Below are positions 1-9,039 of a stretch of DNA of 35,230 nucleotides, one piece after another. The stretch is from assembly GCA_012959275.1 (NCBI GenBank), contig DUDM01000010.1, positions 1 to 35,230 on the forward strand, written 5' to 3'. Under the pieces are notes generated by a model. The model was not told where the DNA came from and made no database searches. It saw nothing but the letters and a program-made list of their open reading frames with translations. Both the position numbers and the translations under genes were made by a program. Source of the stretch: Candidatus Poseidoniales archaeon. GTDB lineage: Archaea > Thermoplasmatota > Poseidoniia > Poseidoniales > Poseidoniaceae. Numbering within the stretch: the first letter of the stretch is position 1; each line of letters begins with the position of its first letter.

Positions 1-1
1 A

Positions 2-1918
2 AAACACGGTTGTGTTGGTGCTACTATCAACGATGTTGAATCTGACTTTTCTACTGAATTACATGAAGATTGTAATGTCGAGGGAATCCTTGCAGATTCT
101 GATGCAGGCATGCATATTTTGAGGCATTCTGCAGCACACCTTCTGGCTCAGGCTGTAACTGAACTATACCCTGGGGCCTTACCTACTATCGGCCCTGCAA
201 TCGACTCTGGCTTTTACTATGATTTTGCCATGGAGGCAATTGATGAGAGTGATTTGAAGGCCATTGAAAAGAAGATGCAATCACTTGCTAGAGGAAATCT
301 AACAATCGAAAGAGAAGAGAGTGCTGAGTTGCAAACTTTGTTCCAAGCAAATCCATACAAATTGGAAATTATCAATGATAAACTCGAGGATGGCGCTGGT
401 TCTACCATTTATCGCCAAGGTGATTTCTATGATTTGTGCCTTGGTCCCCACGTTCCATCAACTGCTAAGTTGATGAACGTTAAATTACTGAGTATCAGCA
501 CTGCATATTGGCGTGGTGACCAAAACAATGCTTCTTTGATTCGAATATATGGAACAGTGTTCCCGGATAAGCATCAATTGAAGGAACACCTTCGGAATTT
601 GGAAGAAGCAAAGAGGAGAGACCACCGTAAATTGGGTAAGGATTTACAGTTATTCCATATCTCAGAGAAGGTAGGTCAAGGACTGATTCTGTGGACACCT
701 CGTGGGGCTGTCATACGTCAAGAGTTACAAGATTTCATCTCCAAGGAACTCAAAAGACAGGGATATCATCAGGTATTCACTCCACATATCGGTAAATTAG
801 ACTTGTATAGGACATCAGGGCATTTTCCATATTATCAAGAATCACAGTACCCTCCTGTTATTGAAAGGGATTTATTGAAGAAACTCTCTGAAGATGGTTG
901 TTCATGTTCTGATTTGTCTAATATGATGAATGACGGTGATATTGATGGTTATTTATTGAAGCCGATGAATTGTCCACATCATACTCAGATTTATGCTTCA
1001 CAATTGCGCTCTTATCGTGATTTGCCACTACGCTTGGCTGAGTTTGGCACCGTATATCGCTGGGAGCAATCGGGTGAGATTTCCGGTATGACAAGGGTTC
1101 GCGGCTTTACTCAAGATGATGCTCACCTATTCGTGACTGAAGAGCAAATTGCCAAGGAAGTATTAGGCTGTATCGAATTGGTTCAGATTATATTTGGTGT
1201 TCTTGGAATGGACGATTATCGAGTTCGCGTAGGTTTGCGTGATCCTGCTTCTGACAAGTACGTTGGAACCTCAGAAGGCTGGGATAAAGCAGAAGCAGCC
1301 TGTATTGCCGCAGCATCATCTTTAGGAGTTCCATTCACTGAAGAAGAGGGAGAAGCCGCATTTTATGGTCCAAAGGTTGACTTCGTTGTGAAGGATGTCA
1401 TCGGTCGTGAATGGCAGTTGGGAACCGTGCAGGTTGACTATAATTTACCAGAGCGTTTTGACCTGACATACCAAGGTGCTGATGGGGAAAGTCACCGTCC
1501 GGTGATGATTCATCGGGCTCCGTTTGGCTCGATGGAGCGTTTCGTTGGAGTTTTGATTGAACACTTTGCTGGAAAGTTCCCAACTTGGTTATCGCCAACT
1601 CAGGTGCACATCATTACTATTTCAGAGCGGCAAAAAGAATATGCCGCTAAAGTTCATGCTGCTTTGAAAGATGCAGGTATTCGTGTTGAGAGTGATACCT
1701 CTGACAATACCATTGGAAAGAAAATTCGCACCCACCGTAAAATGCAGCCTGCCTACATGCTGATTCTTGGTGAAGAAGAGGCTGCGTCTGATTGTGTTTC
1801 GATAAGAGCGCGTGATGGTGCACAAGTCAATAATGTACCATTAAGTCAATTCATCGCTGACATCTGTGAAGAAATTACATCTAAAGCAGCAACTCCGTTC
1901 ATCGTTAATGGTGAATAA
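2..1918 (+). CDS. thrS: Threonyl-tRNA synthetase, bacterial type, 5' end cut by window edge
   Basis: Charges tRNA-Thr with threonine in the cytoplasm. The reading frame is open to the left edge, so the N-terminal TGS part is incomplete; the ATG at 110 is internal because conserved sequence precedes it. The editing domain shows HSAAH and, further on, DLCLGPHV, matching the His/His/Cys/His site of bacterial ThrRS. The class II core has KPMNCPHH (zinc Cys), the motif 2 stretch YRWEQSGEISGMTRVRGF with QDDAH (zinc His), and motif 3 around HRAPFGSMERF (third zinc His), followed by a C-terminal anticodon-binding domain. Many archaea have an unrelated DTD-like editing domain; this protein has the bacterial one, suggesting old transfer from bacteria. 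Between the SGHFPYY stretch and LKPMNC there are about 25 more residues than in E. coli ThrRS, including a CSC. Function certain; transfer is inferred. Confidence 0.96.
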   Translation, partial: KHGCVGATINDVESDFSTELHEDCNVEGILADSDAGMHILRHSAAHLLAQAVTELYPGALPTIGPAIDSGFYYDFAMEAIDESDLKAIEKKMQSLARGNLTIEREESAELQTLFQANPYKLEIINDKLEDGAGSTIYRQGDFYDLCLGPHVPSTAKLMNVKLLSISTAYWRGDQNNASLIRIYGTVFPDKHQLKEHLRNLEEAKRRDHRKLGKDLQLFHISEKVGQGLILWTPRGAVIRQELQDFISKELKRQGYHQVFTPHIGKLDLYRTSGHFPYYQESQYPPVIERDLLKKLSEDGCSCSDLSNMMNDGDIDGYLLKPMNCPHHTQIYASQLRSYRDLPLRLAEFGTVYRWEQSGEISGMTRVRGFTQDDAHLFVTEEQIAKEVLGCIELVQIIFGVLGMDDYRVRVGLRDPASDKYVGTSEGWDKAEAACIAAASSLGVPFTEEEGEAAFYGPKVDFVVKDVIGREWQLGTVQVDYNLPERFDLTYQGADGESHRPVMIHRAPFGSMERFVGVLIEHFAGKFPTWLSPTQVHIITISERQKEYAAKVHAALKDAGIRVESDTSDNTIGKKIRTHRKMQPAYMLILGEEEAASDCVSIRARDGAQVNNVPLSQFIADICEEITSKAATPFIVNGE

Positions 1919-1972
1919 ACTCAAGGGAATAACATGAAGTTCAAAAGTTGTTCTTCACGAAAAGGAGATGAA

Positions 1973-1994
1973 CCCCAAAGGGGCTACGCCCCTT
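1973..1994 (+). promoter_or_regulatory. Two mutually exclusive hairpins ahead of the 1996 start codon
   Basis: The run GGGG at 1980-1983 can pair with CCCC at 1973-1976 (loop AAA) or, as part of AAGGGGC at 1978-1984, with GCCCCTT at 1988-1994 (loop TAC). The second is a perfect 7-bp stem ending one base before the ATG. The nearest Shine-Dalgarno-like AAGGAG (1962-1967) is 28 nt from the ATG, too far unless the 17-nt hairpin is looped out, which leaves about 11 nt. The pairing is seen in the sequence; a role in translation is inference. Confidence 0.4.
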
Positions 1995-1995
1995 C

Positions 1996-4563
1996 ATGGT
2001 GGCAATGAGCATCATCGGGGACTACCCGGCTGTTGCATTATTGTCACCGATTTTGGCTTCGGTTATTTCATGGTTATTGATGAGATTTTGGGTTACAAAA
2101 TCACTTGTTGACTTACAAGTAGCGTTTAAGGTGGATGATTTTGAATACGAGGTTCATACTGTAACTCGTACTCGAAAAGATGCTGCTGAACTATTATCAC
2201 ACCCACGTTCCCGCATCGGAGTTAGAATGTACATTCTATCTCTAGTCGGCGTTTGTATCATTATTCTAGAGTTATTACTCGCTTGGTTCGGCTTGTATGA
2301 TGGCTATTACTCCTATAATCTCGGTCTTGCATTGTTGTTAATTTTGGTACCTGCATTAGCATCTACTGCCTTTGCATTATTCGCTCAAATTTCACCCTCA
2401 AAGTCTTCTCAAAGGGCAACCATGCAAGAAGAGGGCGTCATACGAAAAGGTATGATTGTCATCATTGGAATTCTGTGGGTCCTAATGATTGCCCTCCTCC
2501 ATTTGGTACTTAGCAAAATGGTTGGAATGTCTAATACTAATTTGACTTCAACAATTCTATTTGTTGCTATGTTGCCAGCAATTATTGCTTATGGGCGAGT
2601 ACTTGGCTCAAGTTGGTTACCTTTGTTGCGTTCAAGTTGGCTGATGTCTCAAGGTAAACCAAGTCAATTGCACCCTTCAACACCTTCCCCAAGTAAGCAA
2701 GCCGTTGCTTTTTTGGTGGCGATTGCTGCATTTTCAATGCCAATAACTGCGATTAACACATTAATTACCTTAGCCATCATTACTTTCCGCCCTGGATTCT
2801 TAACCCATTCTCAACAAGTACTTGGACTTCCTGAATATACCGAACAAGCTATTGTTATGGAGGAAGGTGGAATAATAGGTTTCATCGCTATCGAGTTGTT
2901 TTCTTACATTCCAGTGGATGAAATCAGGATACCAATGGTGACTGCTGTACTTCTGTTCTTATTGCTAAATGTAGCAATCATTGGAATCGCCTTTGTTTTC
3001 GATGTTGCAAAGATTTTGTTCTTGGGTATTTCTGACATCTGTGGAAAGGGCGGAATTAAGGTAGCAGAGAGTCGTATGCTGCGTGCTGAAAAGCGGCAGC
3101 AGGCCAAGGTTCTGAATTTCTGTTTCTCTGCCTTTGCCGGCCAATCTATCTTCCTGTTATTCCTCGCTCTAATCACCTTCTGGGATTCTATCTTTTTACC
3201 ACAAGGTGCGGCCTGCGGACCTTGGGAAAATTCCGTTTGTCTAATCTTTGAAAAAGACGCCATGGAACAATTAACCTGGATGATGGCAGCAGGTGGGCAA
3301 CTGGCTTTCTTGACTGTTTGGTTGATGAGTAGAGAAATGAAAGGTGTCCTCGACAAAACCCATTTCGATGCCTCAGTCGGTAGTGAAAGAAAGGAAATGG
3401 CCGCTTGGGAAGATGTCATTTTCCTGCAGCAGACACCGTTGAACAAATTGATTGCTAAAGGCGATTGGCAAATGATAATCAATCGATGGGAACATCAAGC
3501 CCAAGGCCCGAGTGGCTTAACTTCGGTGCGCAGAGCAAAAGATGAGATGTTACTTATGGCAACAATTGGCAATTGGGATAGGGCTGAACAGTTGGCCCTT
3601 TCAGTGCTGGCACTGAAGGGTGGTGAGTCGAAGGAAGCAAGGTTGATTCTTGCCGCTGCATCTATCATTCAGAGAGACTTCCATGAAGCAAACCCTCGAC
3701 TAGCAAGAATGCGGGGGGAGTCGCAACAAGCAATGCATCTAGAATGGATTGGCGAAATTATGGACCCTGAACTTATCGAATTCCCGGAATCAATGATTCC
3801 AATGTGCTCTGTTGACCCACTTGCTAAGTTAAATAAAGATTTACTGCAACGCTGGTTAAAATGGATACCTTGGTCAAATATCAAACACCGTAATGATGCC
3901 ATTGGGCGAAAATTCCTGCTCGGAGATATAGCCAGAATGCGGATTTGCGGTCAATCAATAGAGGCCCTTGATAGACTTGAATATTGGATTCATAGAAATA
4001 ATGTGGAGAAATGGTTGATGGGAGATATAGCAAGAGCGTTATTGATGATCGATAATGGAATGGCTTTGAGTGCCCGACAAATTCGCCGTAGTTTAGCAGA
4101 AAAGAATCCAAGGCATCCTGCAGTAAGGGCTCTTCAAAGTTTGATGTTGCGGTTGGGGTTAGAAAGCCAACCGATGGATGCAGCAGATAGCTCAAAGTTT
4201 GATTGGTTAGTAGATAATGGCACCTCCAATCCTGAAGAGAGGCGAAAAGAGTGGTTATCATTTTACAACGTCATTCCATTTGAAGGTGAATATGACGCTA
4301 TATCAGGCAAACATATGATGGATGGGAATTGCTGGTTGATGTATAATGCTGCTAAGAAAGTAGGGATTCACCCTAGTGCTGTGAAGGCCAAGGTATGGGG
4401 CAAGGCTGCAGGTTGGCCAAGAGCACACGAACAACCGGTTGGAAATTTCTTGATATCATCGGGACTCATTGCAAATGTCGATGGGGTAGCGATTGACATG
4501 GGCTTACCTGCATCGATAAACCTCGAAGACCCGCGGGTAAAATTGGTCTTAGAATTAGATTGA
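1996..4563 (+). CDS. Multi-pass membrane protein with large soluble C-terminal helical domain, function unknown
   Basis: 855 residues that I cannot assign to a named family. Roughly the first half (to about residue 440) is strongly hydrophobic, with about ten likely membrane helices, for example near residues 10-32, 78-102, 108-132 and 153-178, then further helices up to about 440. Residues from about 460 to the end are soluble and helical, with spaced motifs such as WDRAEQLALSVL and ARLILAAASIIQ that look like TPR-like helical repeats. The start at 1996 follows a hairpin; M4 (2005) is an alternative. The next gene starts 42 nt downstream on the same strand and also encodes membrane helices plus a long soluble helical tail, so the two are probably co-transcribed and may form one complex. 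It could be a sensor or scaffold; no catalytic motif was seen. Confidence 0.8.
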   Translation: MVAMSIIGDYPAVALLSPILASVISWLLMRFWVTKSLVDLQVAFKVDDFEYEVHTVTRTRKDAAELLSHPRSRIGVRMYILSLVGVCIIILELLLAWFGLYDGYYSYNLGLALLLILVPALASTAFALFAQISPSKSSQRATMQEEGVIRKGMIVIIGILWVLMIALLHLVLSKMVGMSNTNLTSTILFVAMLPAIIAYGRVLGSSWLPLLRSSWLMSQGKPSQLHPSTPSPSKQAVAFLVAIAAFSMPITAINTLITLAIITFRPGFLTHSQQVLGLPEYTEQAIVMEEGGIIGFIAIELFSYIPVDEIRIPMVTAVLLFLLLNVAIIGIAFVFDVAKILFLGISDICGKGGIKVAESRMLRAEKRQQAKVLNFCFSAFAGQSIFLLFLALITFWDSIFLPQGAACGPWENSVCLIFEKDAMEQLTWMMAAGGQLAFLTVWLMSREMKGVLDKTHFDASVGSERKEMAAWEDVIFLQQTPLNKLIAKGDWQMIINRWEHQAQGPSGLTSVRRAKDEMLLMATIGNWDRAEQLALSVLALKGGESKEARLILAAASIIQRDFHEANPRLARMRGESQQAMHLEWIGEIMDPELIEFPESMIPMCSVDPLAKLNKDLLQRWLKWIPWSNIKHRNDAIGRKFLLGDIARMRICGQSIEALDRLEYWIHRNNVEKWLMGDIARALLMIDNGMALSARQIRRSLAEKNPRHPAVRALQSLMLRLGLESQPMDAADSSKFDWLVDNGTSNPEERRKEWLSFYNVIPFEGEYDAISGKHMMDGNCWLMYNAAKKVGIHPSAVKAKVWGKAAGWPRAHEQPVGNFLISSGLIANVDGVAIDMGLPASINLEDPRVKLVLELD

Positions 4564-4605
4564 TTTCAAACTCAAGCCATAGTAAGCATCATCCCTATCA
4601 AGAGG

Positions 4606-6372
4606 ATGGCAGTCGACATGATGGCCTCAGATATCTCATTTGAGGAGCGAATGGAGGCTCGTAAAGCCGAGCAATTTGCTCGCTTGGATAAACTCAACAA
4701 TATTGGCGTCATGATGATTCTTCTTGCGACTTTGTGGATGATGATTCCAAAATTAATGGCCTCGGTGGCAGGGACAAGCGCCCTCTTGCCAGAACTTGGC
4801 CCTGCCCTCTTGATGTTAACTTGGGCCTTTTTCATTCAGGACTTAATGGATGATGGAGCCTTAACAAACTCAAGGGTTGGAGGTGCGACTGCAGTCCTCT
4901 GGCTGCCGTTGATGGTTATCGGGACATGGACCATCAATGATTCACTCGGCCCCATGATTGGAGGGATTGGCTGTATGGGCATTGCCTACTTACTGTATCG
5001 AGAATCTCGTCAACGCCTGAAAGCAGGTTGGGAGATTATTCGCTATCGAGCCGTAATGGGTGGGCTTGGCTTAGTAATGTCTCTATCATTATTCGTTGTT
5101 GAGCCACCTGTAGGCTCCATCCTCTGGATTGACCTCGGCTTAGTCGGCCTCGGGCTCTATTTGGTAATATCAGACAGCGTTGGTGGTGATGATAAACGTG
5201 AACTGCGCAAAGAATTCAAGAAAAGTTTAGACCACGCCCAAACTCGCTTATTACAATTAAAATCGGAGGGTGTCGTAGTAGATCAGGCATCATCTCTAAT
5301 CACAACCGCTGGAGAAGAAGGCCATATCGACCCCGACCTTGGCTTGAAACTAATCCACGAAGCATTGGATGATATCGAACGTACCTTAGCAATGTCAGAA
5401 GATGTTGAAGCCATCAAGGATGATGCCTATGCAGCGGTTGAGGAAGCAGAAAATATCGCACCTACTGCCGCAAGGCCACGCTCAGCTTTAGTACAAGGCG
5501 ACCGCGAAGTAGAACTTGGCAGCCTACGAGAAGGTGAGATGCTCTATCGTCAAGCCAAGATTAGAGCAGGAGAAGTTATCGAATGGTGGGCAAAAGCCGA
5601 CAAGGCAATAATCAAGGCAAAAAACCTGATTTCAGGACTGGATGGAGAACAGTCACTCCATCTCAAGGAGATTCTCAAGGAGTCACAAGAGAAATTGGAT
5701 GCCGAGAAGCCAAAATTAGCCTACGAATTTGCAATAACAATCCCTGAACAAGTAGAGGCCATTGGAGAAGCAGTGGAAAATGCAGAGGAAGCAGTCAAAG
5801 AAGCAGAGCGAATCTTGGAGGGGGTTGATGGACTCGATACCAGTCTATGGAATGAGCGAATGAGTGCAGCAACCACAGCCTTGTCAAAGGGTAGTCACGC
5901 CCTTGCGCGGGGCTTATCAGATAGCGTTGTTAGAGACATTAGCAGCGAGAGAGAAGCCATGGAAGATGTTCGAAGGGCTCGTCGCCAAAAGAAAAAGTTG
6001 AGCGCAAAATGGGCAAACCGTCCTGATGCTGAAGAATGGAAAGCACGTTGGGATGAACTGAGTTCGGCAGCCGATGAAAAACAATGGAGCCATGCTGCAA
6101 CATTGTTGAAGAGATTGGTTGATGACCTCGACAGTGAAACTGAATCGGATGAAGAGGCTGAGGAATTGCTTCAATTCGTAAAGGATGAATGGCGAATCCT
6201 ACGCAATCAGTTGGAAGCATCAGGAATCAAGGTCGGTGATGAACAACGTCGAGACTGTGAGGCCAGTGTTGGAGATGCTGAATCTGCGCATGGCTTGAGT
6301 GATTGGCAAGGGTGTTTGGAAGCATTAGGTAAGGCTGATGACCTGATGGAGCGCTTGCGAAGGCGCGTCTAA
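4606..6372 (+). CDS. Membrane protein with six N-terminal helices and a long charged helical tail, function unknown
   Basis: 588 residues. After a charged N-terminal segment (residues 10-30) come about six membrane helices near 31-52, 65-82, 91-109, 114-130, 146-166 and 171-190. From about residue 195 to the end the protein is soluble, rich in Glu, Ala, Lys and Arg, and predicted mostly helical or coiled coil, with a very acidic patch around DDLDSETESDEEAEE. No enzyme motif was recognised. The start used is the ATG at 4606; ATGs at 4618 and 4621 are also possible because no clear ribosome site settles it. It follows the 855-residue membrane protein by 42 nt and shares its plan of membrane helices plus cytoplasmic helical tail. 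It ends two bases from the convergent surface-protein gene. Confidence 0.8.
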   Translation: MAVDMMASDISFEERMEARKAEQFARLDKLNNIGVMMILLATLWMMIPKLMASVAGTSALLPELGPALLMLTWAFFIQDLMDDGALTNSRVGGATAVLWLPLMVIGTWTINDSLGPMIGGIGCMGIAYLLYRESRQRLKAGWEIIRYRAVMGGLGLVMSLSLFVVEPPVGSILWIDLGLVGLGLYLVISDSVGGDDKRELRKEFKKSLDHAQTRLLQLKSEGVVVDQASSLITTAGEEGHIDPDLGLKLIHEALDDIERTLAMSEDVEAIKDDAYAAVEEAENIAPTAARPRSALVQGDREVELGSLREGEMLYRQAKIRAGEVIEWWAKADKAIIKAKNLISGLDGEQSLHLKEILKESQEKLDAEKPKLAYEFAITIPEQVEAIGEAVENAEEAVKEAERILEGVDGLDTSLWNERMSAATTALSKGSHALARGLSDSVVRDISSEREAMEDVRRARRQKKKLSAKWANRPDAEEWKARWDELSSAADEKQWSHAATLLKRLVDDLDSETESDEEAEELLQFVKDEWRILRNQLEASGIKVGDEQRRDCEASVGDAESAHGLSDWQGCLEALGKADDLMERLRRRV

Positions 6373-6374
6373 AA

Positions 6375-9035
6375 TCAGGGATTTGCCTTACGCATCATGA
6401 TTATGACTATTCCACCCAAAACAATTGCAAATATCCAGAAAGCAAATGTCTCGATAGTAGTCCACGGCTCATCTGCAGTGACTCCAGTTATTATGGCGTA
6501 TGATTCCCATTCCCCAGCGGTATTTTCCCACTCCACTGTTAATTCCAAAACCTCATCGTCATCAGCATTCCAGATCAGAATTATCTCATCCTCTCCTGGG
6601 CCATATGGTGTAGCAGTTGGCATCATCCTCTCTACACAATCCGAGCCAATACACACTCTCATCCAACCTCCTCTTGAGCCTTCGTTGACTACTTTGATGA
6701 CTATTTCATAAGCACCTGGACGGACTCCATCATCTGGGTGTTGAACATCCAATACTTTCAGGGCGACGATATCAAGGGGGTGTATCTGGATATCCAAGTT
6801 GTATTTTCCAACATTTCCTGCTTCATCTGTTGCCTCGATGAGAATTCGGTGATTGCCAACGGGCATTTCGGGTAAACTGGTGTTTATGGCGCTAGCAAAA
6901 CTGACTCCAGCCCTTTCTGATATAATTTCATCATCCAATGAAATAGTGTAAATCACATTTGCAGCAGCCGAGATATCATCAAAAGATTCTGAAATGTTCA
7001 GCCAAAGATTCTCCCCTGTCCTAGGTTGATTTGATGGTGTCACCAAGCCAACATCTTCTATCCATAATCTAGGTTTAATGATGGGTCCTGTACCATCGAG
7101 GACCTCTACATTCCATGTTTTTTTGACAAGGTGCCCAACCCCATCCTTGACTTCAATAGTTAGTGAATGATGAGAAGTATTCCTTTGACCTTGCCTTTCT
7201 TCAACCGACATTCCCACTTGGTTAACTTCAGTACCTTGATGAAATACTATGCTGGCCAAAGCACCTGCTTCATTCCAACCTTTACTCTTGTTGCTGAACC
7301 AATGCACAGAAGTGGAACTGGTGTTGTCAATTGCTGCAGTTTGAAGGTAGATTCGTTCTCCTGCAACAACTGCGATTTCATCACACTGCATGATATCAAC
7401 AACTGCAATATTAGCCCCATCGCAACTGACATTAGATGTTGAATTCTGAACCCACGGTAGGTCTCCGTCAAGGACAATATTTCCTTCTTCACTTGCTTCA
7501 ATTTCGTAATAATCACTACAAGTATGGATGAAATTCACTTGTTGCCCAGATTGCCAACCGCTAATTTCAGAAGCATTTAGAATGAAATTAGACTGACTGA
7601 ATTGATGAGAAATATTGTCTTCTGCAATAAATTCCCAAATGCAATCAAGACTACCTAAACCATGATCGCTTGAACTTGAAGTGACATTGATTGGTAGGTC
7701 CCATGCTTGATATCCAGCCAATTGAGTACTGACTTGTGGGGCTGTGTTCTCACCAATGCTAATGATGAATCCTCCTGATAGTCCACTCAAATCTCTGCTA
7801 ATAGTAAAATTATTCGGGCTTCCAGAAACCCATGATTCATCTGAAGATGAGCGATACTCCCAAGTGGAAGGCAGGCGAACTTGGATTGGCGTGGATTGTC
7901 GTGCATCGTCATTGAGTATCAAAGTCAACAAGGCATGTGGAACGTAATTTCTTTGGGCTGCAAGGCTTCCATTCTCATACCAACCCCAACTACCGTCATT
8001 TTCGATAAATCCCTCGACACTAATCCCTTGAGGGGAGTTAAGGTCAACTCCATCCAGTGAACAGCAAAGGCCGTCGAGGCTTTCGAACCAAGAACTGCTG
8101 TTGAGCAAATCGGTGAATGCCGATTCGTCACCTTGCAAATAAAGGTCGATTTGTGTTTCAAGTGGCAATCCCCAACTTGGTAGCAAAGTCGAACCCATGC
8201 CTGTACCAAACAAATGTTGAGCGCTCCAATCTATTTCAAAATCAGAACCTGGCAGTGGTGCTTCCATAAATTCCAATATTGCTTGGCCTTTATTTGCAGA
8301 TGATGTTGTATTGTTGAGCCAATTTCCAAGACTTTCGGTAATGATGCTTTGTTGGTTATTGAGGGTTACAGACCATTCTTCTCCCGCATCAAGCAATGGT
8401 ATAGAAGAATTTAGCCAACCGTCATTTGCTTGTGCATAGATGATATATCCGCTGTTTTTGTGGATGATCCGAACTAAATCAGCTATCGAAGTTTCGAATG
8501 AAATGTTGTTGAAGCCAACATCAGCAACTGATGAGTTCATCTCTGAAGTCAAGAGTTGCCCATAATCATTGGAAATAAGAAGCCAGCCTGATTCATTGAG
8601 TAGAGTCTCTACAGAATCAGTATCTGAATCGATAGAACCATTTTGATTCCACCAAGACAGAGAATTAGCACCACTAATATTGACTAATGTTCCATTCCAT
8701 GAATGTTCCAAAAGAACCTCGGTAGAATTGCCGATATCTGGCTGAATTGCTGAAGTGTGGTTGAAACTGCCATCCTCACAATCTACTTCCAGTCGAACTG
8801 TTCCAGCGTCAATGTCTGTGAATTGATTTTCTTCTGCGAAAATCCAGTTTGATGTGGGGCTCCACGCCGATGATATTTTTGCCATACATTGGCCCTGTGT
8901 TGGGTTGATTGATACTCCCCATGTTCCAATTGAAGATTCAGAATCCGCAATTGTCCTACTTGGCTGGAGAACTACCTGTGGGACGATACTTGTTGAAAAC
9001 AACAAAGTGAGTATAATTATGATGGCATTGCGCAT
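6375..9035 (-). CDS. Large secreted surface protein with signal peptide and C-terminal membrane anchor
   Basis: 886 residues from the ATG at 9035; a TTG three bases earlier extends the frame by one residue. The N-terminus is a typical signal sequence (a hydrophobic run within about residues 4-20). The body is Ser, Asn and Trp rich, with many Asn-X-Ser/Thr sequons, and beta-sandwich (Ig or cadherin-like) modules are likely in the C-terminal third, seen in the stretch ending GNHRILIEATDEAGNVGKY. A hydrophobic helix near the C-terminus (TFAFWIFAIVLGGIVIIMM) followed by RKANP anchors it with nearly all mass outside the cell. Several Cys may form disulfides. It lies 4 nt after a GHMP sugar kinase on the same strand, so the two are probably co-transcribed. 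Specific function unknown; adhesion, substrate binding or cell envelope are possible. Confidence 0.85.
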   Translation of the reverse strand: MRNAIIIILTLLFSTSIVPQVVLQPSRTIADSESSIGTWGVSINPTQGQCMAKISSAWSPTSNWIFAEENQFTDIDAGTVRLEVDCEDGSFNHTSAIQPDIGNSTEVLLEHSWNGTLVNISGANSLSWWNQNGSIDSDTDSVETLLNESGWLLISNDYGQLLTSEMNSSVADVGFNNISFETSIADLVRIIHKNSGYIIYAQANDGWLNSSIPLLDAGEEWSVTLNNQQSIITESLGNWLNNTTSSANKGQAILEFMEAPLPGSDFEIDWSAQHLFGTGMGSTLLPSWGLPLETQIDLYLQGDESAFTDLLNSSSWFESLDGLCCSLDGVDLNSPQGISVEGFIENDGSWGWYENGSLAAQRNYVPHALLTLILNDDARQSTPIQVRLPSTWEYRSSSDESWVSGSPNNFTISRDLSGLSGGFIISIGENTAPQVSTQLAGYQAWDLPINVTSSSSDHGLGSLDCIWEFIAEDNISHQFSQSNFILNASEISGWQSGQQVNFIHTCSDYYEIEASEEGNIVLDGDLPWVQNSTSNVSCDGANIAVVDIMQCDEIAVVAGERIYLQTAAIDNTSSTSVHWFSNKSKGWNEAGALASIVFHQGTEVNQVGMSVEERQGQRNTSHHSLTIEVKDGVGHLVKKTWNVEVLDGTGPIIKPRLWIEDVGLVTPSNQPRTGENLWLNISESFDDISAAANVIYTISLDDEIISERAGVSFASAINTSLPEMPVGNHRILIEATDEAGNVGKYNLDIQIHPLDIVALKVLDVQHPDDGVRPGAYEIVIKVVNEGSRGGWMRVCIGSDCVERMMPTATPYGPGEDEIILIWNADDDEVLELTVEWENTAGEWESYAIITGVTADEPWTTIETFAFWIFAIVLGGIVIIMMRKANP

Positions 9036-9039
9036 CAAA

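Noticed and set aside
2904-3482. A 192-codon minus-strand frame inside the 855-residue membrane protein gene
   Set aside because: No ribosome site or recognisable domain, and it lies wholly opposite well-formed membrane helices.
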